From the NCBI GenBank assembly GCA_028287135.1, contig JAQBQE010000028.1, forward strand, positions 16,529-80,528: 64,000 nucleotides of DNA, read 5' to 3'. The position numbers and the translations under genes are program-made. Below the pieces are notes generated by a model that was not told the DNA's origin, did not search any database, and was given only the letters and a program-made list of their open reading frames with translations. Position 1 is the first letter of the stretch. Every line of letters begins with the position of its first letter. Source of the stretch: Myxococcales bacterium. GTDB lineage: Bacteria; Myxococcota_A; Polyangia; Haliangiales; Haliangiaceae. Shown here piece by piece: positions 49,101-61,640 of this stretch.

Positions 49101-50384
49101 CGCGTCTACGTCGCGTTCCAGGAGCTGCTCGCGGCGAGCAAGCTCACCGCGTATCACGATCGGTCCGATGGCGGCCTCGTGGTCACTGCGCTCGAGATGG
49201 CGTTCGCCTCGGGCCTCGGGCTCGAGCTCGACACGTCGAGCGTGCATGCGGATCCGTTCGCCGCGCTGTTCGCGGAGGAGCTCGGCGCGGTGATCGAGGT
49301 CGCTCCGGCCGATGCTGCTCACGTCCGCGCCACGCTCACGGCGGCGGGTGCGCAGGTCCATCCGATCGGCCGTGCGTTCAAGGGCGATCGCGTCCGCATC
49401 ACCCACGCCGGTGCGACCGTGATCGACAGCAAGCGCACCGAGCTGCGCGCGCGGTGGTCGCACGTCACCCACCAGATGCAGCTGCTGCGCGACGATCCGA
49501 CGTGCGCCGCCGAGGAGCATGCGACGCGCCTCGACCCCGATGCGCCGGGCCTCACCGCAGACCTGACGTTCGACCCGGCGATGCCCGTCGTCGCGAAGAA
49601 GACGGCGAAGCCGCCGCGCGTCGCGATCCTGCGCGAGCAGGGCGTCAACGGTCAGATCGAGATGGCGACCGCGTTCCACCTCGCGGGCTTCGAGCCGGTC
49701 GACGTCCACATGACGGATCTGATCGAGGGCCGCTTCGATCTGACCGACATGCGCGGCGCGGTCGCGTGCGGCGGGTTCTCGTTCGGCGACGTGCTCGGCG
49801 CCGGTCGCGGCTGGGCGGCGACGTTCCGCTACAACCCGCGCGCTCGCCAGGCGCTCGCGACGTTCCTTGGTCGCGACGACACGTTCCTCCTCGGTGTCTG
49901 CAACGGCTGCCAGATGCTCGCGGATCTCGCCGATCAGCTCCCGGGTGCCGCGCAGTGGCCGCGGTTCGTTCGCAATCGCTCCGAACAGTTCGAGGCGCGC
50001 GAGGTGCTGCTCGGGATCTCCGAGAGCCCGTCGATCTTCTTCCGCGGCATGGCGGGCTCACGGATCCCGGTCGCGAACGCGCACGGCGAGGGCAGGGCAG
50101 AGCTCGATCCGGCCCAGCTCGCTGCGATCGAGAGCGCGGGCCTGGTTGCCGCGCGGTTCGTCGACGGTCGCGGCGCGGTCGCTTCGACGTATCCCGCGAA
50201 TCCGAATGGCTCACCCGGCGGCATCGCGGCACTGACGACCGCCGATGGCCGGAAGACGATCATGATGCCGCACCCCGAGCGTGTGTTCCGCAACGCGCTG
50301 CTGTCCTGGCATCCGCGTGAGTGGACCGCCGACCACAGCCCGTGGATGCGGATGTTCGAGAACGCGCGCGCCTGGGTCGGCTAG
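46122..50384 (+). CDS. purL: Phosphoribosylformylglycinamidine synthase (single-chain PurL) with ~140-aa insertion
   Basis: [20 protein letters not shown]…[34 protein letters not shown]…C-term GATase: [15 protein letters not shown]…[13 protein letters not shown]…[30 protein letters not shown]; GTG start. Confidence 0.95.
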   Translation: [1420 protein letters not shown]

Positions 50385-50606
50385 CGCTGATGACAGGAGC
50401 CTGATCGATGATCGTGCGGCGGCTCGATATGGAGTGCCAGGGCGACGAGCTCTCCGATCGTTGATACGACGAAGCTTCCGAGGCGGGGCATCCCATCGAT
50501 GGCGCCCCCGCCCACCTGACGTTCCGCGGTCATCGACAACGACCAAGGTGGCGTTCAGTTCACGTTCAGGTCCTGGTCAACGTCTCCGAGCTTCCGTGCG
50601 GCTCGA

Positions 50607-51083
50607 TCACAGGAACGGCAGGACCGCGGCGAGCGCGCCCGCGGCGATCAGCCCGGCGTGAGCCCGCCGACACGAGCTCTGTGTCCGCTGCCAGCCGGTG
50701 ATCAGCACCATCGCGGCGGCCGCGCGCTTCATCGCGAGGAGGCCGGGGACCAGCGCACCGATCGCAACGAGGCCAGCGACCGCGGCGGTCAGGTTCGACG
50801 GCGCGAGCATCATCCGTGGCGCGAGGGTCGGCAGCAGCATGAGCTCGGCGATCACGACCAGGGCGATCGCCCAGCGCTGGTTTGCGAACATCGCGGTCGC
50901 TGACACCGCGAGCACCGCGGCGACCTCGGGACCGTGCCAGCTGTTCTGAGCGAGCGGGAGCGCGAGCATCGACGCGAGCAAGGCCGTGGCGGCGATCCAC
51001 ATGTCGTCGCGGCGACGACGGAGCTTTGCGGAAGCGTGACGGTGGAACCGAAGACCGGGTTCAGCGCCGAGGACATCCGCCAT
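50607..51083 (-). CDS. Small integral membrane protein, hypothetical
   Basis: Several hydrophobic segments (WIAATALLASMLALPLA, AVLAVSATAMFA, AIALVVIAELMLLPTLA, LTAAVAGLVAIGALVPGLLA). ATG 51083 (near a promoter-like element) or ATG 51002. Confidence 0.65.
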   Translation of the reverse strand: MADVLGAEPGLRFHRHASAKLRRRRDDMWIAATALLASMLALPLAQNSWHGPEVAAVLAVSATAMFANQRWAIALVVIAELMLLPTLAPRMMLAPSNLTAAVAGLVAIGALVPGLLAMKRAAAAMVLITGWQRTQSSCRRAHAGLIAAGALAAVLPFL

Positions 51084-51089
51084 TTCCTG

Positions 51090-51117
51090 ATTGTAATGGA
51101 GTGTCTACATTTGTCGA
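51090..51117 (-). promoter_or_regulatory. Sigma70-like promoter for the membrane protein gene 50607-51083
   Basis: Minus strand TCGACA-N16-TACAAT (one mismatch in each hexamer), about 6 nt before ATG 51083. Confidence 0.5.
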
Positions 51118-51281
51118 GGGCTTGTAATCACACGGTGACAATTCGCGCGTTCGAACCCCGCGCCGTTTCTCGCATTTTCGGTGAACGCTGGTCATCTGCA
51201 ATACATCGTTTTCCGGAGCGATCGCGGGTACGCGCTCCACGGGCACGGGTGGGAGGGCGGTCGCCATGCCATGCTCAGCGC

Positions 51282-51671
51282 ATGAGTGGTGGCACGGAGA
51301 TCCTGATCAAGCTCGGCGTCCGGCTGGTCGTGTTCGGGCTCGTATTCTTCATCGCGACGCGAAAGAACCCGAAGGTCATCGTCACGAAGAAGCGCGTGCT
51401 GCCGCTGATCGCGCTCGTGTTCGCGGTGCTCAACACCGGCCTGTACTGGGCGCTCAAGCCGATCCTCAACATCGCGACGCTCGGTGCGTTCGGGTTCGTG
51501 ATGCCGTTCGTCATCAACATGCTGCTGCTGATCGGCACCGTGAAGGTGTTCAGCCGCTGGAAGTGGTTCGAGATCCAGGGCGTGTTCACGACCCTGTGGA
51601 TGGCCGCGTTCCTGACGCTCGCCCACGGCGCGCTCTACCTCGGGCTCGACTACTTCCCCGCGCGGTTCTGA
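51282..51671 (+). CDS. Small multi-TM membrane protein, hypothetical
   Basis: MSGGTEILIKLGVRLVVFGLVFFIATRKNPKV…LPLIALVFAVLNTGLYWALKPILNIATLGAFGFVMPFVINMLLLIGTVKV. Confidence 0.75.
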   Translation: MSGGTEILIKLGVRLVVFGLVFFIATRKNPKVIVTKKRVLPLIALVFAVLNTGLYWALKPILNIATLGAFGFVMPFVINMLLLIGTVKVFSRWKWFEIQGVFTTLWMAAFLTLAHGALYLGLDYFPARF

Positions 51672-51698
51672 CCGAGCGTGGGGCGGCGAGCTCGCCGC

Positions 51699-52628
<930 letters not shown>

Positions 52629-52706
52629 GCCGGAAAAAGGTAAGCCAACCCTGCGAGATCCACAAGTTTGCTACGCCCGATCACCCCTCCGTGCTACTTG
52701 AGCGGC

Positions 52707-54119
<1,413 letters not shown>

Positions 54120-54159
54120 CCGACGCCCGCGCCCTCGCGTGTGCTAAGACAGCTCGGTC

Positions 54160-55285
54160 ATGGCGATCGAGTCAGTCGATATCAGCGCGGTGAAGCGGCA
54201 GCTGAAGGAGCTCGGGACGAAGGTCTCCGAGCTCCGGAGGTTACTTTGACGTCGACGCCAAGCGTCTGAAGATCGAGGAGCTCGATTCGATCGCAGCCCG
54301 ACCCAACTTCTGGGACGACCAGAAGAAGGCCCAGGGCGTGCTGAAGACCAAGAAGCAGCTCGAGCAGGTCGTCGGGATTTATGACTCGCAGCTTCGCGCG
54401 GTGTCCGATGCCGAGGTCCTGATCGAGCTCGCCGAGGAAGCGAGTGACGAGGACTCTGCCAAGGAAGCGGAAGGGCAGGTCACCGCGATCGCGAAGGCGC
54501 TCGATGACATGGAGTTCCGGCGCATGCTGTCGGGCGAGCTCGACGGCGGCGGCGCGATCCTGCAGATCACCGCAGGTGCCGGCGGCGTCGATGCGTCCGA
54601 CTGGGCCATGATGCTGATGCGGATGCTGATCCGCTACGCGGAGCGCAAGGGCTGGAAGGTCGAGGTCAACGAGGAGACCATGGCCGAGGAGGCCGGGATC
54701 AAGAGCGCGACGCTCACCGTGGCCGGCGACTACGCCTACGGTCTGCTCAAGGCCGAGAACGGGGTCCATCGCCTCGTCCGCGTGTCGCCGTTCGATGCCA
54801 ACGGCCGGCGCCAGACCTCGTTCGCCGCGGTCACCGTCACGGCCGATATCGACGATGACATCGAAGTCGACATCAAGGACGAGGACGTCCGCGTCGACAC
54901 CTACCGCGCCGGCGGCGCCGGTGGACAGCACGTCAACAAGACCGATTCGGCGGTGCGGATCACGCACATTCCGACCGGCATCGTCGTCCAGTGCCAGAAC
55001 GAGCGCAGCCAGCACTCGAACAAGGACAAGGCGTACAAGATGCTGCGCGCCAAGCTCTACGACTACGAGCTCGCGAAGCGCGAGGAGAAGGCGCACGCGG
55101 ATGCCCGGGCGCGGCTCAAGATCGAGTGGGGCTCGCAGATCCGCAGCTACGTCCTGTTCCCGTACCAGCAGGTCAACGACCACCGCACCGAGACCAAGAC
55201 GTCGGACGTCAGCGGCGTCCTCGATGGTGACCTCGACGAGCTGATCCGCACGTTCCTGCTCAAGTCCGCGAACGCGCACAGCTGA
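54160..55285 (+). CDS. prfB: Peptide chain release factor 2, expressed by programmed +1 frameshift
   Basis: 0-frame from ATG 54160 ends CTC CGG AGG TTA CTT TGA (TGA 54247-54249); +1 frame continues GAC GTC GAC GCC AAG CGT… into …[35 protein letters not shown] (GGQ motif). Confidence 0.95.
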
Positions 55286-55340
55286 CGCGGTCACGTTTCG
55301 GCTCGTCCGCACCCAGCAGTTGAGGCAGGATGCGCGCCTC

Positions 55341-56552
55341 ATGCGCGCCAGCCTCGTCTCGTGTCTCGTCCTGGTCCTCGCCTGCGGTGGTGATGATGCA
55401 GCCTCGCCGGATGGTGGCGGAGGTGGTGGCAGCGATGCGTCGGTCGCCAGCGATGCGCCGACCGGCTGCATGCGCACGACGGCGGCGGCGGATCGCCCGC
55501 GCTTCGTCGTGATCTCGCATCCGTACGACGCCGCCGGCGAGCGCGCGCCGGTGTTCGAGGTGCTCGAGCTGTCGGCCGCCGGAGCGCTCACTCGCGTGCA
55601 GCCGCCGCGGCTGTTCTCGCTGGCGAAGCGCGCATCGTTCGGGACGGTCGAGTTCACGCCCGATGGTCAGGTCGGGATCGTTGCGCTCGAGGACGGCTCG
55701 CTCGGCGTGTTCCGGCTCGACGCCGCCGGGATGCCGACGGTGGTGCACGCCGGCCTCACCGGCTCGTACTACGCGACCAAGGTCGTCATCGATCCGCGCG
55801 GCGATCGCGCCTGGATCCTCGAGGGCAACACCCGCGGCAATGGTGGCGGCATCTACCTCGTGACGATCGCGTGCGATGGGACCCTGACGGATCACGGCCT
55901 GTTCGCGGCTGCGGACCTGCCGGGTGCGCTCGCGTTCACCAACGACGGCCGCGCGATCGTCGGGGCGCGCGACGTCCTCGATGCGAACACGGAAGGGAAC
56001 GATATCCAGCTCGTGCGGTGGACCGAGCCGCCCACAGCGGTCGCGGGCGTCGACGTGTTCGGCGCCGACGAGAGCGTGGGAGGCGCTGCCCTCACCGCGG
56101 ACGGAGCGACGTTCCTGGTCGGTGACCGGAGTGGCTTTGGTGCCGCACCGAACTCGGTCGCGGTTGTCGGAGTGGGGGCCAGCTCGCTGTCGAAGGTCGG
56201 CGTGATCACGCCGCTCGAGGATCCCAACGCGATCGCGACCTCACCGTTCGGCGACGTGGCGATCGTGACGAGCGCGTTCGGTGACCACATCTTCGTCCTC
56301 GACAAGGGCGGCACCAACGGCGCGTGGCGGAGCCGCGGTACGGTGCCGTACCTCAACGGCGTGCGGCCGATGTTGCCGGGCGACCTCGCGACGGTGTCGC
56401 GCGGCATGCTCCAGGGCCACGTCTTCGTGTCCGAGAACGTCTCGGTCCGGCACCTCGCGTTTCGCGCGAGCGGGATGGTCGAGGATCTGGGATCGCTGCA
56501 GCTCGGTTCGGGGCTCGACAACATCTCGGGCGTGATCGGCGTGACGCCGTAG
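55341..56552 (+). CDS. Lipoprotein, probable beta-propeller-like repeats
   Basis: Lipobox MRASLVSCLVLVLACGGDDA; repeated 'ftpDGqvgivalEDGSLGVFRLD', 'FTNDGRAIVGARDVLD', 'LTADGATFLVGDRSG' blades. Confidence 0.75.
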   Translation: MRASLVSCLVLVLACGGDDAASPDGGGGGGSDASVASDAPTGCMRTTAAADRPRFVVISHPYDAAGERAPVFEVLELSAAGALTRVQPPRLFSLAKRASFGTVEFTPDGQVGIVALEDGSLGVFRLDAAGMPTVVHAGLTGSYYATKVVIDPRGDRAWILEGNTRGNGGGIYLVTIACDGTLTDHGLFAAADLPGALAFTNDGRAIVGARDVLDANTEGNDIQLVRWTEPPTAVAGVDVFGADESVGGAALTADGATFLVGDRSGFGAAPNSVAVVGVGASSLSKVGVITPLEDPNAIATSPFGDVAIVTSAFGDHIFVLDKGGTNGAWRSRGTVPYLNGVRPMLPGDLATVSRGMLQGHVFVSENVSVRHLAFRASGMVEDLGSLQLGSGLDNISGVIGVTP

Positions 56553-56693
56553 TCCCGCCCGGTGTGACGGTGACAGTCGTGCACAGGCATGACGTGACCT
56601 GACCACTCGACTTGCCACCCGGCTGCCAACCACGCGACATCACGACCGCTCGCGCACGGATCGCGCGGCACGGGCGCTGCTCGTGGCCGGAGC

Positions 56694-58394
56694 ATGCGTC
56701 GTCTCCCTGGTATCCTGTCGCTCGCGCTGGTGTCCGTGATCATGGCGGTCGGATGTGCCGACGAGGCCGTCGATGTCGACGACGAGTGGGGTATGGACGG
56801 CCCGGTCGAGCCGGTGCCTCCACCGGGCAAGGAGGATGCGCAGAATCGCCGCGGCCTGCTGGTCGCGACCAACACGAGCCGGACGCAGGTGTGGACCGCA
56901 CGCAACGCATGGGAGGACCGGACGTCGGCCGCCGCACGCGCACCCGGGCTGGCGTGGACCGCCGACAGCGGTCTGTCGTGGGACGAGAAGCTGTCGCGCT
57001 GGGTCGAGTCGCTCGCGTGGATCCCGTCGGTCGACGGCTACTCGATGACCGTCGAGCTCACGACCCCGTGGGGCAAGACCCTGCCGTCGCCGTACCTCGA
57101 GTGCGCCGAGATGGCGATGTTCCTCCGGATCACGTTCGCGGCCTGGTACGAGCTCCCGCTGCAGCTCGAGGCGGTGTCGAATGGCCAGCGCGTCTACTTC
57201 GGCCACTACGGCGTGCGCACGGCGGCGGGACGGTTCGCTCAGTCGCCCGAGTTCGCGATCGTCTATCGCGATCACGGTGCGAGCAACTGGCGCGCGCAGT
57301 GGCCGCGCGATGCGACGCTACGAACGCGCAAGCTACACGGTGGCATCGACGAGCAACCCGAGCTCGGCGCAAACCAGGTGTTCGGTGCGTACGTCGACGA
57401 GCTGCACGTCAACAAGCGCGCCGCGTACTTCACCGTCCTGACCCTCAACTACCTGAGCTCCGCCAATCTCGCCGACACGGCGAACACGTACAACCTCGTC
57501 CCCGACGCGATCCGCGCCGGCGACGTCCTGATCGAGCGCTGGCAGCGCACGGGCATCGGTCACACGCTCGTCGTCCATGACGTCCGCGAGTTCGGCGAAG
57601 GCAACCTCGACGTCACGATGCTGTCGGGCTCGATGCCGCGCCGGCAGGGTGTGCGCGAAGCGGGACAGGCGTCGAAGGGCTACTTCACGAGCGAGTACGC
57701 CGGTGGCCCGGGGACCGCACCGAGTGGCGAGCCGTACGCAAAGCTCGGTGGCGGGCTCAAGCGGTGGCGCGTGACGAAGAACGTCGGCGGCTACTGGACC
57801 AACACCTGGATGAGCGGCGACGAGGCGCACTGGATCAACTCGACGGACTACCCGCGGATCGCGGCGCGCACGTCACGGTTCGCCGCGCTGCTCGGTCAGG
57901 TGTCCCCACAGCAGCAGCGAGCCGAGCTGCTGTCGGTGATCGCGGATGCGCGACATCACCTCGGCCAGTACCCCGCGTCGTGTGCAGCGCGCGAGAGGCG
58001 CGAGCACGCGTTCCGCGAGCTCTACGATCTCGGCGAGCGCGAGATCGGAATGACGAGGGCCCAGATCGATTCCGAGCATCGCGAGCTCGAGGACTACGTG
58101 CTCGGCGAGCTCGACTACACGACGAGCAAGACCTGCTGCTGGAACTCGTCGACCAGCGCGATGTTCGAGATCGTTCTCGCCAAGGCACGCGCCGAGCAGG
58201 CGAGCGGAACGTGTGTGCCACCGACGGTGTTCCGCGCGCGCCCCGATGGCTATCGCACGTGGTCGGACTTCGCACAGTCGCTCGGTCGCAGCAGCGACTG
58301 GCGTGCGTGGTCCGAAGACGAGGCCTGTGCCCAGCGCAACGTGGCCGAGGACACCGTCCTGCCGCTCGCCGCGACGCCGTACTGCGAGCTGTGA
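56694..58394 (+). CDS. Lipoprotein with possible papain-like (NlpC/P60-type) Cys/His core, hypothetical
   Basis: Lipobox SVIMAVGCADE; PYLECAEMAMFLRITFAAW and GIGHTLVVHDVREFGEGNLDV segments. Confidence 0.65.
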   Translation: MRRLPGILSLALVSVIMAVGCADEAVDVDDEWGMDGPVEPVPPPGKEDAQNRRGLLVATNTSRTQVWTARNAWEDRTSAAARAPGLAWTADSGLSWDEKLSRWVESLAWIPSVDGYSMTVELTTPWGKTLPSPYLECAEMAMFLRITFAAWYELPLQLEAVSNGQRVYFGHYGVRTAAGRFAQSPEFAIVYRDHGASNWRAQWPRDATLRTRKLHGGIDEQPELGANQVFGAYVDELHVNKRAAYFTVLTLNYLSSANLADTANTYNLVPDAIRAGDVLIERWQRTGIGHTLVVHDVREFGEGNLDVTMLSGSMPRRQGVREAGQASKGYFTSEYAGGPGTAPSGEPYAKLGGGLKRWRVTKNVGGYWTNTWMSGDEAHWINSTDYPRIAARTSRFAALLGQVSPQQQRAELLSVIADARHHLGQYPASCAARERREHAFRELYDLGEREIGMTRAQIDSEHRELEDYVLGELDYTTSKTCCWNSSTSAMFEIVLAKARAEQASGTCVPPTVFRARPDGYRTWSDFAQSLGRSSDWRAWSEDEACAQRNVAEDTVLPLAATPYCEL

Positions 58395-59864
58395 TCAGTT
58401 CGATGCCGGCACGGCGGCGGTGGCGCCCGATCCGGTAGCCGGGCTACCCGGTCCCGCGCTGCCCGTCGACGCGCTGCCTGCAGAGCCACTGCCGGTCGCA
58501 GCACTGCCGGCCGCCGGTGCGTCGAGCTTCGCGAGCGCGGCCTTGGCTTTCTCGAGCGACTCCTCGTTCGCGTGGCCGGTCGGTAGCAACTCCCACATCG
58601 CCACGACCTGCGTGCGATAGGTCCGCTCTCCCGCGGCATCGCCTTGCTTCGCCGCGATCTCGGCGCGCTGCGACAGGACGCGGGCCTTGCGCGGGCCATA
58701 GGACAGCGCGATCGCCTTGTCGGTCCACTGCGCGGCCTCGGTCAGCTTGCCGGCCTTCAGGTAGAGGCTGCCGAGCCGGGCAGGCGGGTCGTACTCGGTC
58801 GGCAGATCCGTGGCCGACTTCTCGAGCACGGGCACCGCGTCCAGCGGTCGGCCGAGGTACGCGTAGACGTCCGCGAGCTGATAGATGTACGTCATCGCCG
58901 CGAGCGGGCTCGTAGCTTTCTGCGATGCCTCGTCGAGCAACGCGCGCTGCTTTTCGGCGACCTCGACCGCCTTCGCCTTCTGCCCGAGCGCGTCGTGCAG
59001 CTCGCGCAGGTAGACCATCGCGTCGGAGCGATCATCGTACGACAGGGGAGCGGTCGGATCGGCGAGCACCGCCTCGAGCCGCGTCGCAGCGCGCTCGCCG
59101 AACGCCCGGATCCGCTCGGGCGGGGCGGTCTTGTACTGATTCGCGCATTCGATCGCCGTGCCGATGAAGTCGGTCGCACTCGCGGCATTGCCGGTCTGAT
59201 CCATCGACGCCTCCGCGAGATCGAGGCAGCCCTCGAGATCGCCGCGCTTGCGGAGCGTGTTGAGCAACGAGCCGAGCGCGTCTGGCTTGCGCACCCAGCC
59301 GGTGGGCGCACTGGACAGCGCCGCGGACAGCTCGGTCTCGGCCGTCGCGAGATCCTTGCGCGCGATCGCGCGCTCGGCCGCGAGCAGGTGCTTGTCGGCC
59401 CCTTCGACCCCGACCCCCGCCTTGGCGCCGGCATCGAGGAATGCATGGAGCTGGACCAGGCTCGCCGCGCCGACGAAGCGCGCGAGCACGGTCTCGTCGG
59501 TCCCGATCACGTAGAACGTCGGCCACGCGGACAGCGGGAACTTCGCAACGATCGGTGCGTTGCCCTCGCGATCCGTGTCGAACGAGGCGAACACGAATCG
59601 GCGAGCGTCCTTCTTCAGCGACGGATCCATGAACACCGTCGACTTCATCGAGAGGCACGTGTGGCACCAGGGCGCCCACAGGTCGAGGACGAGGGGGACC
59701 TTGCGCGCGGTTGCACAGGCCAGCGCCGCGGGATAGTCGTCCTCGATCCACGCGATCGGACCCTCCTGCTTGGCCTTCGCACAGGCGGGGTTCGATGCGC
59801 CGTCGTCCGTGTCCTTCTTGCAGGCAGGCGCGACGAGCGCCACGAGCACGAGCAACCGGTACAT
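58395..59864 (-). CDS. Thioredoxin-fold lipoprotein with C-terminal TPRs
   Basis: Lipobox LLVLVALVAPACKKD; VPLVLDLWAPWCHTCLSMKSTVFMDPSLKK (WCxxC); helical TPR-like C-terminal half. Start at 59864 rather than the track's 60002. Confidence 0.82.
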   Translation of the reverse strand: MYRLLVLVALVAPACKKDTDDGASNPACAKAKQEGPIAWIEDDYPAALACATARKVPLVLDLWAPWCHTCLSMKSTVFMDPSLKKDARRFVFASFDTDREGNAPIVAKFPLSAWPTFYVIGTDETVLARFVGAASLVQLHAFLDAGAKAGVGVEGADKHLLAAERAIARKDLATAETELSAALSSAPTGWVRKPDALGSLLNTLRKRGDLEGCLDLAEASMDQTGNAASATDFIGTAIECANQYKTAPPERIRAFGERAATRLEAVLADPTAPLSYDDRSDAMVYLRELHDALGQKAKAVEVAEKQRALLDEASQKATSPLAAMTYIYQLADVYAYLGRPLDAVPVLEKSATDLPTEYDPPARLGSLYLKAGKLTEAAQWTDKAIALSYGPRKARVLSQRAEIAAKQGDAAGERTYRTQVVAMWELLPTGHANEESLEKAKAALAKLDAPAAGSAATGSGSAGSASTGSAGPGSPATGSGATAAVPASN

Positions 59865-59916
59865 GCGCACCTGATAGCACGGCCGGATCCGCGAGGATGA
59901 GGTAAGGTGCGCGGCC

Positions 59917-61635
<1,719 letters not shown>

Positions 61636-61640
61636 CCGAC

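Noticed and set aside
51140-51165. TTCGAACCCC-containing stretch resembling a tRNA T-loop
   Set aside because: The flanking bases do not form a proper 5-bp T-stem and no acceptor/anticodon arms could be built; no tRNA called.
58392-58397. Back-to-back stop codons TGATCA at the convergent 58394/58395 gene ends
   Set aside because: Striking to read but expected for tightly packed convergent genes; no functional implication.
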